DNA of 64,000 nt from Silene latifolia (GCF_048544455.1 NC_133537.1:145926058-145990057); one strand, 5' to 3'. Positions 1-12,696 are shown, counted from the first letter of the stretch. Translations and numbers: made by a program. The notes: generated by a model from the sequence alone, not told the origin.

Positions 1-1722
1 CCGACTTGAGTACTAAGTCTCCTTCCTTGATGTTCCTTGGCTTGACCCTTTTGTTGAAGGCTTGTTTGATACGTGCTTGATATATTTGGATATTATGTAA
101 TGCGCATAGCCTACGTTCATCCAAGAGGATGAGTTCTTCATATCTATCCCTCTTCCAATCGGCTTCCGGGATTTGACTTTCGAGTAAGATACGCAATGAT
201 GGTATTTCTAACTCATCTGGCTGTACAGCTTCCATGCCATTGGTCAAATACAAAGGGGTGGCCCCAGTGGGCATCCTAACTGATGTGCGATATCCCAATA
301 AAGCAAAGGGTATCTTGCTTGGCCAATCTCGATAGTTGTCAATCATTTTCTTGAGAATTGTGACAACGTTCTTGTTTACCGCCTCTGCCGCGCCATTAGT
401 CTGTGGCCTATACGGCGAAGAGTGGTGATGCCTAATTTTATACTTGACTAGAAATTGCTCAGTCTCCGCTTGGAAATGTGATCCATTATCACTAATGATC
501 TCATGTGGGCAACCGTATCGACAGATGATGTTATTCTGTATGAACTTTGCCACGTTTTTAGTTGTGAGACTAGTGTAGGAAGCCACTTCTACCCATTTGG
601 TGAAATAGTCGATTGCCACTAGGATGAAACAGTGACCTCCTGTTCCGGTCGGAGTTATCTTCCCGATTATATCAATTCCCCAGGCAGAAAATAGCCAAGG
701 AGATGTCATCGTATAGAGCAATGAAGGAGGGACATGCTGTACATTCCCGAATATTTGGCTGTTGTGACAATGCCTTACGTATTTGATGTAATCGGATTCC
801 ATTGTGGTCCAATAGTACCCCAAACGTGTGATTTTCTTTGCCATCATGGGCCCACTCATGTGAGGACCGCATTCTCCATCATGGACCTCTTCCATCACTT
901 TCCGCGCCTGTGAATGATCAAGGCAACGTAGGATTATACCAAGAGGTGTTCTTTTGTATAACTCTCCTTGCATGAGAACATATTGGGAACTAGTAGGCGT
1001 ATAGCACGTTGTCCCCTTTTGTCCATATCCGATGGGTAGGTACTGTCAATCTTGAAGTTTAGGATTGCTTGGAACCAAGGTTCCTCTGTGATTTCCTCTT
1101 CATCGGTGATTTGGTGGACGTAAGCTGGCTCTGATCGTCGTTCGATACATAAAGGCATTTCCACCATGTTATCTGGCATATTAATCAAAGATGCAAGTTT
1201 TGTAAGAGCATCTGCAAATTGATTTTCTTCCCGAGGTAGGTGTAGATAGGTCACGTGATCAAAGAATTGGGCAAATTGGTCTATTCTGGCTTGATAAGAT
1301 GCTAAGCTTTCGCTTCGGATTTTCCAGGATCCCGTAACTTGATTGATGATCAGGGACGAATCCCCATGCACTCGGAGGTTTTTAATGCCTAAGCTCACTG
1401 CCGCATGTAGTCCAATGAGACAAGCTTCGTATTCTGCGGCATTGTTTGTCACCTCGAAGTCGAGTTTGACAGAGATCGGTGTATGCTCGCCTTCAGGAGA
1501 AATGAGCAACACTCTTATTCCAAATCCTCTTAAGTTTGATGCTCCATCAAAGTAAAGGTCCCAGGAGTCTACATCGGTTTGGAGTACATCCTCGTCTGGA
1601 AATGACCAAGTATCTATTGTTTGTGCATCATTGATTGGATTTTCTGCAAAGAATTCGGCAACGACGCGCCCTTTTATAACTTTCAGAGGCACGTATTTGA
1701 GATCGAACTCTGAGAGCATCAA
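1..1722 (-). pseudogene. Additional RNase H and integrase of element 1, frameshifted
   Basis: The reading frame from 1722 down to 934 encodes an archaeal-type RNase H, recognised by a DGAS catalytic start, an EYEAC helix and a GDSSLIINQ segment, followed by the linker to integrase. A one-base loss near 990, seen by comparison with element 2 (16857-16875), ends this frame. The next frame then continues as integrase to the window edge. It has the HHCC zinc finger, the GIDIIGK, SDNGSHF and EAVNK catalytic surroundings, and the basic C-terminal domain. The second zinc-finger cysteine is serine (HCHNS, near 760-775), so the zinc site is damaged. The real end lies outside the window. Confidence 0.88.
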
Positions 1723-1725
1723 GGT

Positions 1726-3921
1726 TCATCTTGCTAGGCGTCCATTGAGGACGAGTTTCTCGAAGAGGTATTTGACAGGATCCATTTTGGAGTATATTTT
1801 GACGGAGTAGCTAAGCATGTAATGACGTAGCTTCTTCATTGCCCACACAAGAGCGAGGCATGTCTTTTCGAGTTGTGAATATTTGCACTCATACTCCAAG
1901 AACTTCTTACTAAGGTAGTAGATAGCCCTTTCTTCCTTTCCTACGGTTTGAGCTAGCATGGCGCCCATGGCTGTTTCGGTTACTGTGAGATATAAACCAA
2001 GAGGTTGATCTCGTTGAGGTGGCATGAGCACTGGTGGTTTAGCTAATATCTCCTTGATTCGGTCGAATGCCTTTTGACAGTCATCATCCCACATGGTGTG
2101 ATTTGTTTTCTTGAGCTTTTTGAAGATAGGTTCACATATCATCGTGAATTTCGATATGAATCGACTTATATATTGCACTTTTCTCAGGAATCCTCTGACT
2201 TCTTTTTCCGTTTGAGGTTGTGGCATTTCGATCAGATCTTTGATCTTGGAAGGGTCTATTTCTATACCTCGTTGGCTAACGACGTATCCCAGGAGTTTGC
2301 CAGATGTTACTCCGAATGCGCACTTCTGAGGATTGAGCCTCATGTTGTATTTTCGTAGCCTTGAGAAGAATTTGCGAAGGTTCTCAATATGCCCCTCTCT
2401 ATCCTTGGACTTGACAATCATGTCGTCTACGTATACCTCAACTTCTTTATGCATCATGTCATGTAGGAGCGTAGTTGCGGTGCATTGATATGTAGCTCCG
2501 GCGTTGATTAACCCAAACGGCATGACCGTATAGCAATAGGTTCCCCATTGAGTGACAAAGGCGGTCTTATGCATGTCTTCTATGGCCATCTTGATTTGGT
2601 TGTATCCCGCGTACCCATCCATGAAGGATAGTAACGCGTGATCTGCGGTATTATCCACCAATATGTCGATATGTGGTAGAAGAAAGTCATCTTTAGGACT
2701 TGCTTTATTTAAGTCTCTAAAATCAACACAAACACGGATTCTCCCATCCTTTTTGGGTACGGGTACTATGTTGGCTACCCAGTCAGAGTACTCGAAAATT
2801 TTGATGAACCCGACTTTGAATTGCTTATCGATTTCTTCCTTAATCTTGAGAGCCCATTCTGTCCTCATTCGACGAAGCTTCTGTTTCACGGGCTTGAAAC
2901 CTGGCTTAATTGGGATTCTATGTTCGGCGATATCCCTGTCGATCCCTGGCATGTCTTTGTAGGACCAAGCGAAAACGTCTTTGAATTCGTTTAGGAGGTC
3001 TATGAAACTGGCCCTTTCGGCAGAGCTCAAGGTAGTCCCTATCCTAAGTTCTTGGGGTTCTAGTTCGGTTTCTACATTGATGGGTTCAATGTTCTCTATT
3101 ACTGGTCCCCCTTCCCCCTCTTGTAGTATTTCCTTGGCTATGTAGGGAGGTATCTTAATTGAGTCTGGGTCTGGGTCATCCTCAGTATCATTGTAAACAG
3201 AATTGCATTCAAGATAACACAAAGAGTAAGCAGAACCTGATTTATTCATATTAAAGTTTGAGAAAAGTTGAAACAAAGAAACCATCTGATCTGTGGTCAG
3301 CGGCAGTAAAGGGACAGTTATTGGGACATTTCCCGAACTACCGTTACTATTTGAGGCTAAGCTAGGAGAAAGAAAGGGAATGGGGACGACGACAGGAGGA
3401 GACTCCCTAGTAACTTCTCTAGACTCCGACTCTGACTCTGACTCGAATTCATCGTCTCCTGGTTCTCCCTTGAACATCTCTCCTTCTCCAGTGGTGAGCT
3501 TGAAGAGTCTTCCTTGATTGTTGGTCCACTTGATTGATTTTCTCCATCCTTTCTGCTGGTTCGCGTTTGTTTACGTGATTAACGCGGTAGGGTTAAAGTG
3601 ATCGTCTTGAAGTATCATGGTAAATATCTCATCGTGCACGGCTCTAACAAATCGATCTTCTCCAAATAGTAGACTAACAGCTTGTTCGTCTAAGCAAGGT
3701 GCTTGACGAGCCTTGACGGTAGGAACCGTTTCTGGAGGAATGAAGTAGCAATCGTGAAAGATCTCGATTCCGGCTAGCTTCCTTCCGAGATAGTGCCAAG
3801 GTTCGGGAAATCCGTGAAAGAGTTCTTGACTTCCTTCCCTAACGAAGTATCCATTTAGGGTAGGGAGATATGGTCGCATTTGGACTCCTACGTGCTTACG
3901 GCTTTGAGCTTGAGCGAGCAT
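1726..3921 (-). pseudogene. Reverse transcriptase and RNase H of element 1
   Basis: The minus-strand frame 3477-1726 (583 codons) carries a Ser/Glu-rich linker and then reverse transcriptase with motif A (FMDGYAGYNQ), MPFGLINAGATYQ and the YVDD catalytic box. The retroviral-type RNase H follows. Frame 3921-3571 holds the protease-to-RT linker (PTLNGYFV) and is separated from it by a stop or frameshift. The C-terminal end is a nonsense change: TGG is TGA at the LAR-W-TLML position, where element 2 still has tryptophan. Motif A and the YVDD box both look intact here, so this RT domain is better preserved than that of element 2. Confidence 0.9.
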
Positions 3922-3974
3922 CTCGTGAACTTCCTCTTTAGTGGTTTGTATCCTAGTCCAAGTGGTATTCTTTT

Positions 3975-4640
3975 TTAGTTGCCTTCCTTGTAGGGTGCGA
4001 AGGTGTTTCTTCGGGCAGGGTTCAAAGGCATTCCCGGGAAGTATCCCTGGGATTTGAGTATGTGGTTGACCACCAAGTTGGAGTAGGGATCGTAGTATAG
4101 GGGTGCCAACTCACTTTCTATGACACTTATGCTTTGAAAGCCCCCAAGTTCATATACGGGATCCGCAAGGATATGATTATTTGACTTCTTTTCGATTATT
4201 GCCTTGATGGGTGACGAAGTGATCGTCACCACTTTGCCATTTTGTGGAATTTGATCTTTTGGTGAAGGGTGGATGTTACCGCTTTGGAAGCGTGAATCCA
4301 TGGTCTTCCCAGAAGTATGTTGAAGGAAGCTTCAATGTCCACTACTTGGAAGTTAACCTTTTGCTCAATTGGCCCTGTGGCTATGGTTAGGTTAATGAGT
4401 CCTACTACCTTTCGTCGTGTACCATCATATGCGCGGACACCTTGATTGGTAGAGGTCCAATCCAACTCTTTCATGCCTGGTTTGTATGCTGTTTTCAAGG
4501 GTATGACGTTGACCGCAGAGCCATCATCCACCAAGGTCATTGGCATATTCTTCTTTAACCAAACGACAGTGATGTAAAGAGCCAAGTTGTGACAAACGCC
4601 AAAGGGCGGCAAATCTTCATCTGAGAAAGTAATAGGATTA
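3975..4640 (-). pseudogene. Retropepsin-type protease of element 1
   Basis: This segment has the LVDDGSAVNVIP active-site strand and, further on, ASFNILLGRPWIH, the flap and second conserved block of plant gypsy proteases. The frame shared with gag runs to 4226. A one-base loss near 4245-4250 then moves the reading into the frame 4301-3975, which ends at a TAA after APYKEGN. The same TAA is found at the homologous place in element 2 (19838-19840). The DDGS active site is also seen in element 3, so it is a lineage form and not decay. Confidence 0.85.
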
Positions 4641-6571
4641 CTTAGCTTTGGTGATTCTTGGAAGACCAAGTTGACTACATCGCCGGGTGTGGAGTTATGT
4701 GCTATATTTAGTTTGGCCAAAGCTTGTATTAAAGCTTGGCGATGTGGGAATGAGCTTGCTACTAGTTGCCAGACTGAAAGATCAGCCTTTGTCTTCTGTA
4801 ATTGCTTTAGCAAATGGTCAGTAAAGTCATCTTCATTATCATTTGGTGTGATAACGTTGGTTGGACCATTTTGAGTAGTACTTTGATATGGACGCCCCGA
4901 ACGAGTTAGGTGGTCTACATCTTGGTCTTCACCATTTTGGACTATTTCCTTGACTAGGTAGTTTTCAATGAGATACTCGTCCTCATCATCATCGGCCCAT
5001 ACTCCATTGACTGTAGCTAGTTCCCTCATTCTCATGATCTCGTCCTCTAATTGTGTAATTTGGTCGATTAGTTTATCAACCACGGTGACTACTTCTCGCA
5101 TAGTAGCATTTTGGGAGAAAATTAGTGGCGCATGTTCTTTAGGTGTTGCATTGGGATCATGTAAAGTTGTCACCACATTTTCCAATTCCGAAACTTGCCT
5201 ATCCACACTCCTTGCCCATGCGATGAAGTCGGTAATGGTAGGGGAAATGGTAGAGTATAATCCTTCATTCTCGATCGCGTGGATCTCATCTTCGACTGGA
5301 GAAATGAGGTGTGAACAATCTAAGGTAGATTCTTCACTTGTGATCACTAGAATTCCAAGAGGATTCTGAGTGTTGTTGGGCTTACCTCCCGGCGGTATTG
5401 GTAGTCGACCATCCTCAATCATGTCTTGAAGCACATTTTTCAATTTGTAGCATTTTTCTGTGTCATGTCCCTTACCCCTATGGTATTCGCAGTATGAATT
5501 CTCGTCCCAGAACTTGGATTTCTTTTCTGGTTCGGGTGTAGGGCCTATGGGTTGGAGTTTGCCTTGTTTCATCAACCTTTTTAGAGCATTGGAGTAAGTG
5601 TCCCCAAGATTTGTAAATTTCCTCGGTGGGGTACTCTTCTTGGATGGCTCGAGGAGGTTAACTTCATCGGTCTTGCTAGTGGAGCCGTAAGAACGACTTG
5701 TTGAGCTTTGATATCCTCGGCCTACCATTTTGGACAAGAGCCCTTTACGGATGTCATCTTCGATCCTTGTTCCTAGTACGGTTAAATCTTTGAAAGTTTT
5801 GATGTTTTGGTACCTCAAATGACTCGCATAGATGGGTTTTAGGTTGTCCACGAACTTCTCCACGAGGGTAGCTTCGTCTGGGCGTTCAACTAGTTGGGTA
5901 CTAGTCTTCCTCCACCTACTTAGGAAGTCGGTGAAACCTTCTTTGTCATTTTGGGTAAGAACCTCTAAAGTGCGCATGTTGACTTGGATTTCAACATTAT
6001 CCGCATATTGCTTAGCAAACTCGATCGCGGCATCTTCCCAAGTAGCGATCTTCTTATGTTCTAGAGAGTAGAACCATTGCTTTGGGATGGTGTCAAGAGA
6101 TGAAGGAAAGATCCTTAAGAACATCTCGGGTTTGATGCCTTTGATAGACATATAGTCCTTGAAATCAAGGATGTGATTCAAAGGGTTTTCGTGCCCCTTA
6201 AATCTAGGGATATCCGTCATGTTGAAGTTGGTTGGCTACTTGGAACTCACGGCCTCATACTTACGGTTATTTTCCCTATAAATGTCATCCCCTTTGAGAT
6301 ACATCAATTGTTCCTCCAAATATTGGAGTCGTTTCTCGGCTGCAGTCATTCCTATGGGAAGGTTTTCTTCCCCGAAGGTGTTCACAAAGCCATCATCTAC
6401 TTCACTTTCCCGAGGAGGCAACCTCGTTTCTACGGTATAAATTCGGCCTTCGATTATATCGAGGAGGTCGTGCACTTGATCTTGAGTAACTTGGAGGTGA
6501 GCTAGCGCGGTTAGGATTTGATCATTACCATTCAGGGGTTGGTCGGTGCTTACATCGCTTGTTTCACGCAT
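4640..6571 (-). pseudogene. Gag of element 1
   Basis: The protein begins at the ATG near 6571. It has a predicted coiled-coil N-terminal part (AEKRLQYLEEQLMYL), then the plant retrotransposon gag (capsid) domain with FPSSLDTIPKQWFYSL and FVDNLKPIYASHLRYQN. A zinc-knuckle-like cluster of the Tat type follows (YCEYHRGKGHDTEKCYKL, near 5440-5500), then an acidic, less conserved tail. One in-frame TAG at 6236-6238 splits it after the first 111 codons; element 2 has a leucine codon there. Gag and protease are one frame with no intron between them. Gag would form the virus-like particle in the cytoplasm. Confidence 0.9.
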
Positions 6572-6786
6572 CTTGGAAACTGGATAAGAGATCGACGACG
6601 AATCAAAACACGATCGACCATTCTAGCACACTTACTAAGAGAGAAATGTTTTGACTTAGGAAGTGGGTGTGTGCCACTTGTGTTAAGTGAGTTTTGAAAA
6701 GATGACAAAGTTTGAAAATGTGTGTCCTAGTCAACTATAGTGTAGTTGTAGGAGTGGACTCGAAGTGAGGTTTTGAAATGGGCTTG

Positions 6787-8830
6787 TGTGGACAGCGGGG
6801 GGCCCACGGGGGCGCTTGGGAGAGAAGAGAAACAAGCGTTTGCATTTTTGTTGGAGTCGCCACCAATTTTTATGGAAAATTGGAACCGTTCGAATACCTC
6901 GTGTCATGTCAAGACACAAAGTAGAGACATGAACACTAAGCAATCGTTACCCTTAGTATTCTATGTCTAGAATGACTCTCGTGGATGCCAATGAACACGG
7001 GTGTTCACGGAGATCTGGAGTAAGGGGTGAGGGTACGTATTAGAAAGCTCTTTTGATTAAACACCTAATCCCGCCCGCCTCGATAGCGGCCTTTACTAAT
7101 GATTAGGGAAGTTATTCGTACTCGATATATCGTCGATTGTATGCATGCAATGCAACATCCAAGTTTTAATCCTAGCATGTGAGAATTAATACTAAGTCGG
7201 TGGACAATTAATTTAGCAAACAATTAGGTCGAATTAGGGATTTAATGCTCAATTACATGTGAAAACATTCAAGCAATAAAAGAAACACAATAATTAAAAA
7301 TTACAATAATGAAAATTACAATAATTACAATGGATTAGGCGATTTATGTCGAAAATACATGATTAATGATTGATTAGTGACATAGGTGAACTAAATAGGT
7401 TAAATATGACAAATTAATAACGAATTAATGATGAACATGCGATGAATGTGACAAAAGACAGATCAAAATATATCAAAGACGAATTCCAGAAACTCAATAT
7501 GAACAAATCGAACTTCTACAACCCGGATTGAATTTAATGACGAAAACCCGCAAATATTGGTTATAAGGGATTTAAGTCGAATTTAATGACGAATTAAATA
7601 TGTTAATGATAATGAATAATATACATGTGAAATATATGCTATTATGACGAAGAATTAAAGAAAACAAACGAAACAAATAAACTTTGACGAATTACAGAGG
7701 ACGAAGGAAGAAGAAAGGAAGCAGAAGCTGCGCGGCCTCACGAAGAGGCGCAGCAGTGCTCGCGCTCCTTCAAGAGGCGCAGCGATTCTTTGCGTCCTTT
7801 CTCGATGGTTAGTCTTCTGGAAATCCGTAAAAAGAGGTTTTTAAAGCATGGTTTAGAAATCGGTTTTAAGAGGTATTTTCGACATAAACCATACAATTGT
7901 GATACAATAATTAAAATACAATAAATAAAAGAGAGATTTACACCCTCAGACTTACATGTTGACGAAACGAGAAGGACTAAGATATCGATTAGTGATGCTC
8001 GACGCGAATGCAAAGAAAGTGCCCTCGTAAGAGGAAAACGATTAGATTAATTAAGTTGATTGATTGTGGAGTTAGTCAAATTGGTCGGTCATGCAAACAA
8101 GGCTGGTACTCAGAAGGATCCGAGCTTACGTGGTCGAAAGATCAAGCACGTAGACGCCAAAAAGTAAGAACAAAAGTCTAGAATGCAAAGGGAGAAGAGA
8201 AGGGCGGACACTCGCGTGAGAAATATGAGGAGTGAAGGCTCCTATTTATACTAATCACGTGGAGGAAATAGGGTTTCGGAGACTCTTTCGAAGTGAATCT
8301 CGGAAAGATATGAAAAAGATACGAAAACTACGCGAGAAAGGGCTCGGGAAGAGGCGCGGCAAGCATCTGCGTCTCTTGGAAGAGGCGCAGCACCTGCTGC
8401 GTCTGTTCCCAAGTGGTTTCCTCCTGCGGAAGAAAGATTCCCGTGTTTGAGTTATGGTAGGACGGAATAATTTGGTTTTCCTTAATACTTTATATGAATA
8501 TTACGGGAAATTATTTGCCAAAAGATAAAGATTGTGAAATATTTATAAAATATGGAATAGAAATATCCGGAACATTCCAGAACATTCCGACTCGGGATTG
8601 AACGATTAGCAGAAAATGGAGACGGTTTTAGACTCGGACTCCAAATGTACTCTAATTACTGTCAAAACGACCGTATCGGCACGTAGATGACAACTAAGAG
8701 GTAGACATTAATATTTGAGCAATCACTTGACGATAAACCTATGAACTGTCACAAATCGTTCCGTGTACCAAACATGCGGCCCAATCATCACCGGGTGGTT
8801 TGCGAGAGGTGCAGAAATGAGGTATCTACA
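6787..8830 (-). repeat. LTR-1: 3' LTR of element 2 and 5' LTR of element 1
   Basis: On the minus strand it starts TGTAGATACC and ends GTCCACA, matching LTR-A and LTR-B. It is about 380 bp shorter than LTR-A because of an internal deletion at about 7358, corresponding to roughly 23793-24169 in LTR-A and removing one GC-rich dyad block. On one side it abuts a polypurine tract (element 2's 3' end). On the other it abuts element 1's untranslated leader directly, with no PBS. One LTR thus serves two elements. Confidence 0.9.
8241..8261 (-). promoter_or_regulatory. LTR-1 core promoter: TATA box with adjacent G-box
   Basis: The minus strand reads ATTAGTATAAATAGG, with CACGTG just upstream (8256-8261) and the TATA box at 8241-8250. 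The same arrangement is in LTR-A (25060-25080) and LTR-B (27989-28009). CACGTG is the standard plant G-box bound by bZIP and bHLH factors. Two GC-rich dyad blocks lie upstream at 8341-8410. Confidence 0.75.
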
Positions 8831-8843
8831 GAGCCCCCACTTT
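8831..8843 (-). other. Polypurine tract of element 2
   Basis: The minus strand reads AAGTGGGGGCTC and is followed at once by the LTR start TGTAGATACC. This is the expected plus-strand priming site next to a 3' LTR. It shows that LTR-1 is the 3' LTR of element 2, so the DNA to its right (8844-15700) belongs to the element's 3' region. Confidence 0.85.
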
Positions 8844-9136
8844 GACTGAGGCTTGGACAAGGCGAAAGTCAAAGTATAGCCATCAGGTCAATCGGAGATT
8901 ACAACCTGACGACTATGGCGACGCGAGGCGGCTCAATGAGTCTGTGCCAAGGACCTGTCGTCGGGAACATTTTAGAGTCTGTCGACTATCGGGGAGGGTC
9001 GTTTAAAGTCATTTAGACTATGTAAGGAGGCTCGCCAGCCATAAGAAGAGACCATACCTGAGACTTCTTCTCGAAATGCTTCCGGAGGTGCATGGGAGCT
9101 AAGGAGCGAAGGTCAAGTGTGAGGGCTAAAATAAAT

Positions 9137-9245
9137 TGAGTAGCAGGACACAGGCGGGAACTGCTAAGAGAAAACTGCATTGGTAGTCTTCGAGAAAAAG
9201 GGTAAAGAGCAGGACACAGGCGGGAACTGCTGAGGAGAAATCTGC
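9137..9245. repeat. Two-copy direct repeat, about 68 bp apart
   Basis: The core AGCAGGACACAGGCGGGAAC is present near 9140 and again near 9208. Each copy is followed by a related CTGC-containing stretch. There is no coding sense on either strand. Confidence 0.7.
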
Positions 9246-9541
9246 TTGGGTAGACGTTAATCTTCATATCGTGAGAGGGAAAGTATATCTGCTTACTCTC
9301 GTGAAGGTGTGCCGAAACACCTGTGAAGGAATAAATGCTCGCTGCGACGAGCAAAGGTCTTGGAAGCAATAAATGACGTGTAACAGTCTGTTGCTGGCTT
9401 GGTAAATGCGGGCCGGAACGAAAGATAATCGTCAAACGGACCAAAAGGATAAAATAGCATCGGCGAAGAGGCGCACCAAAGATGGGCCCACAAATAACGA
9501 ATTCATAACGAATTTTTGAAAATTCGTATGGAGGGAACACA

Positions 9542-9606
9542 AGGAAGAGGCGCAGCAAGAGCTGCGTCTCTTGGAAGAGGCGCAGCGCGGCCCGCCGCGT
9601 CTGTTC
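9542..9606. promoter_or_regulatory. GC-rich dyad block upstream of the PMD antisense gene
   Basis: Two adjacent units begin GAAGAGGCGCAGC and end in a GCGTC(T)-type complement. The same block occurs in the LTRs (7739-7806, 8341-8410, 23941-24001, 24551-24620, 25166-25228, 26942-26985, 27524-27560, 28095-28155) and before the other antisense gene (13447-13506). No clear TATA box follows here. Confidence 0.6.
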
Positions 9607-10388
9607 CCCAAAGTGTATTTTCTGCGTAAAAACGCGATAATCAGAAGGTTCATTTCATTATTTCGAAATACAAATCCTTCAATTCCTCTCTCAAAAATCA
9701 ATCATTTCCGCCAAGGTTTGATCCAAAAGCTTGCATTAATCATGACTAATCGAGGTATGTGTCTCATTCTTGCATTAATCTTCTGTATTTGTCGAATTTT
9801 GGATCGAAAAATTAGGGTTCATGACCCAATTGATCGAAAATTTGGGGCTTTTCCCCAAATGCATTTGCTTTGTCAAATTGACATTAGAAATGGATAATTA
9901 GTAGTATAAGGAACATAACCATGTATTTATCTCGAATTTTCGTTGAGTTTTGAGAATTTGAGTGAATTTGAGACGATTTCACAGCTAAACCGTAAATTGC
10001 TTCGAAAATAGCCTTAGGATTACCCATTTACGATGAAACTTGATATTTAGGACCCTTGGATGATGGGTAAACTTTCTATCATCTCGGAATTTTGGTTTGT
10101 GACGGCTTTTTCAGAACACTTTTCTAAGGCACAATCGCCATTATAACGAAATGCTGCCGAAATTTCGACTCGAACCCGGAACTAGGCTTCAAGTTAGGCT
10201 TGACTTGACCCAAATTACCACATGAGTGATCGGGTTGGTGAGAATATGGCCAAAGACGGCGAGAAAAGAGCGGTTTCAGAGCTTCCAAAGGCTCGAAAAT
10301 CCCTTAACCAAGGCTTGTCGTCATGCGACGCGGCCTAAATTTGCTTTAATGTCCAGGAGATGTGGCTTCTACTTCTGGGAGAGCTCCC

Positions 10389-12696
10389 ATGGAGATAGAC
10401 ACTGTTGCTGTCGAAGAGGCTCTAGAGCAGGCCTTCACCGCCGCGGTGATGGCTGCTGGAGACCAGGTCCACGAGGAGGAGGCTGCTGAGGAGGAGGAGG
10501 CCCCGAGACGGGCCAACGTTAGACGAGGAGGTCGTTAGCTGAGAGGAGCTCCTGCGTGGGCTGAGACTTGGGATAGTAGGCACCTGCTATGGGCTGCAGA
10601 GGGTCACTTGTCCTACAGGACGGTGAAGAGTTTGGTAAATAGGAATTCACTACTCATCACTCATCTTCTTTCGTTTCATTTGCTCATATCTTTTCCAACT
10701 TTCATTCAAAACTAAAGATAGCTTTTGTTTCAAATCACAATAGGAGGCCGGGAACATCAGGTCGTTCTCGGGCGACACGACAGCGATGGAGTGCTACGAG
10801 CGGCTGTCGGCAGAGGAACGCTCCATGATCGAGCGCGGAGCGTTCGGTTCTTTGGTGCAGGCCAGGAGGGATATAGCAAAGAGGAAGCGACGGGCTAACC
10901 TTAGCCTGGTCCGCGCTTTCTTGGACCGATTCTGGGATACGACTTCCACGTTTCATATGCCTTTTGGTGAGGTGGGAGTCACTCTGGAGGACTACGGCAT
11001 GATTTCTGGTCTGCCGTGTGGGACCGGGGAGGTGGAGTGGCCGGAGACTGCCATGAGGGTGGACTCGGCCAAGGCGAGGAGATTGATCGGTTGGAACTTG
11101 TCGCCGAAGGCCGTCACAGTGTCGGGCTTGGTGCCCAGCTCCTACGTTCGAGACTACTTTGCGGGAAAGATCCCGGCGCTGGTGACGATTGACGGGATGG
11201 AGACGGCTCCTCCTCCCTGTACAGCTGAGCAGAGGGCTCGTTTGTGGCTCGGTGGTTTTGTCTTCGATTTACCTCGGAGACAAGGGAGAGAGGCTGTCGA
11301 CGAAGCTTCTTCCCTTCCTTTCTGACCTGAGCTCCCTAGGGCGTTGGGACTGGGTCACTGCTGGCTTTGCGGTCCTCATTTGCTTCATGAGGGCCATGGT
11401 TCGTCCGGAGTTGATGGAGAAATGGACTTCTCCTGGTGCTGTCGGACCTGGACTACTGCTGGAGGTATGAACCTTCATTGAGACTTGAAATAAATTCTTT
11501 TCTTTATCAAATCACGAATGATCGTTATTGACTATCTTGTTTCACAGGCGTGGGTGTACTCCTACTTCTCGGGCCTCGCGCCCAAGAGGACGGAGCCGCT
11601 GGAGAAGGCCTATCCCGTTGTGAGGGATTGGGTGATGTGTAGGACGAGGAGTAAGCGTTCCTCTCACGGCGTTTACCGGCGGGACGTGAACGCTCTTTAG
11701 CTGGACAGCGTAAGCTTCTCACTTATATTCATTTGCTTCTTTCATTGTTTTTAATCGATCATAGGAATGATCCTTGTTTGTCTTATCACAGTGGGTGCCC
11801 AGACCTTGGGCGGAGTACGCCGGAGCGCCTCCTTTTGTGGCTGAGGTCCTTCGACCCAGGAGCTCTCGGCTGCCGCCGAGGACGTCGATGGGTCTGTGTG
11901 GTACTTGGGCGAGCGCTTGGCTCGTCAGTGCTCTCGGGACGTGTTGACGGTTTCCATCGATCCTCCTAGAACGATGTTCAGGGAGCCTTCTGAGGCAGAG
12001 AGGGAGGCTGACTTGGCTGGCGTCGGTGGTGACGCCCTCCTTCTTCCTAGCGAGGACTACTCGGCGTTCCTCTACGGGAGTTTGGCGTACTTTTGATAAA
12101 AGATCATCGATTAATGAGAAATATTTGGCTTCACAAGAGGTTGAGGCGGCGGTCATCGAGCCCCCAGAGTACCCTGAGACCCTCGAGTACACTGACGCGA
12201 CCGGGAGGACGATGATCTCCGAGCTGTGTGACTTTGACGTGGCTGTGACGGATCTTGGCACAGACGGACGCGGCAAGATCGATTCGGAGGGTGAGCCTCT
12301 GACTTGTATAATTTTTTGTGTAAGAACACGTTTGATTGAACTTTATTAAATTTGTTGAGAACTTCCTTTTGAAAATGCAGGTTGCGCCGTCTCGGTTCGT
12401 GGCGCTATGGAGGGTGGCCAACCGGCTGCGAGCTACTGCCGTCGAGGTCGTCAGGTATGAACCTTATGCCTATTTCATTTTTGATTTTTTAATTCCCTTG
12501 TAATTGCTTGGACTGATTTGACACGATTGACATGAGCCAATTTTGTTGTTGTTTACAGGGGGACCGCGAGCTGGAGCGAGAGTTGACCCAGTCTCGGGAG
12601 GAGACAGCTCGCTTGTTGAGGGAGCTCGAGGTTCGGGACGCCGAGATTGCCGCTCTTGCGGCAAGAGTTGCGGAGCTGGAAGGCGACCAGCAGTAG
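10389..12696 (+). pseudogene. Antisense plant mobile domain (PMD) gene of element 2, intron-rich, decayed
   Basis: This is an aminotransferase-like PMD protein, recognised by FHMPFGEVGVTLEDYGMISGLP, RLWLGGF and a later GRWDWVTAGFAVLICFMRA segment. Exons inferred from GT-AG sites and frame are 10389-10634, 10744-11464, 11548-11709, 11792 to about 12086, about 12138 to 12290, 12381-12454 and 12559-12696. The last exon encodes a heptad-like coiled coil (ELERELTQ... to VAELEGDQQ). Damage includes TAG at 10536-10538, a frameshift near 11255-11268, TAG at 11698-11700 and a frameshift near 11850-11890. The acidic N-terminus is EEAAEEEEA. PMD is linked to MAIL-type silencing factors and to transposons in plants; the role here is unknown. 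The exon 4-5 intron would be only about 50 bp, so that boundary is uncertain. Confidence 0.8.

Larger units (their letters stand above)
1..8830 (-). mobile_element. Tat-lineage Ty3/gypsy element 1 (5' LTR, gag, most of pol; cut by window edge)
   Basis: Read on the minus strand the order is LTR (6787-8830), gag, protease, reverse transcriptase, RNase H, an additional archaeal-type RNase H and integrase. That domain order is the mark of the Tat (Ogre/Retand) lineage. The window edge falls inside the integrase C-terminus. The coding part is closely similar to element 2 (15705-22431), so both belong to one family. The copy is dead. The PBS and leader are missing, gag has an in-frame TAG, the protease region has a frameshift, the two RNase H domains are separated by a TGA, and the integrase start is frameshifted. 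Its LTR is shared with element 2. Confidence 0.93.
8844..10388. other. 3' noncoding region of element 2, upstream of the PMD antisense gene
   Basis: No credible coding frame is seen. The stretch holds a two-copy direct repeat of about 68 bp (9137-9245), a GC-rich dyad block (9542-9606) and, from about 9640, a plus-strand stretch that could be a 5' leader. An ATG at 9742 is followed after four codons by a good splice donor (GAG|GTATGT), so a short extra first exon of the PMD gene is possible. This is inference. Confidence 0.5.
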
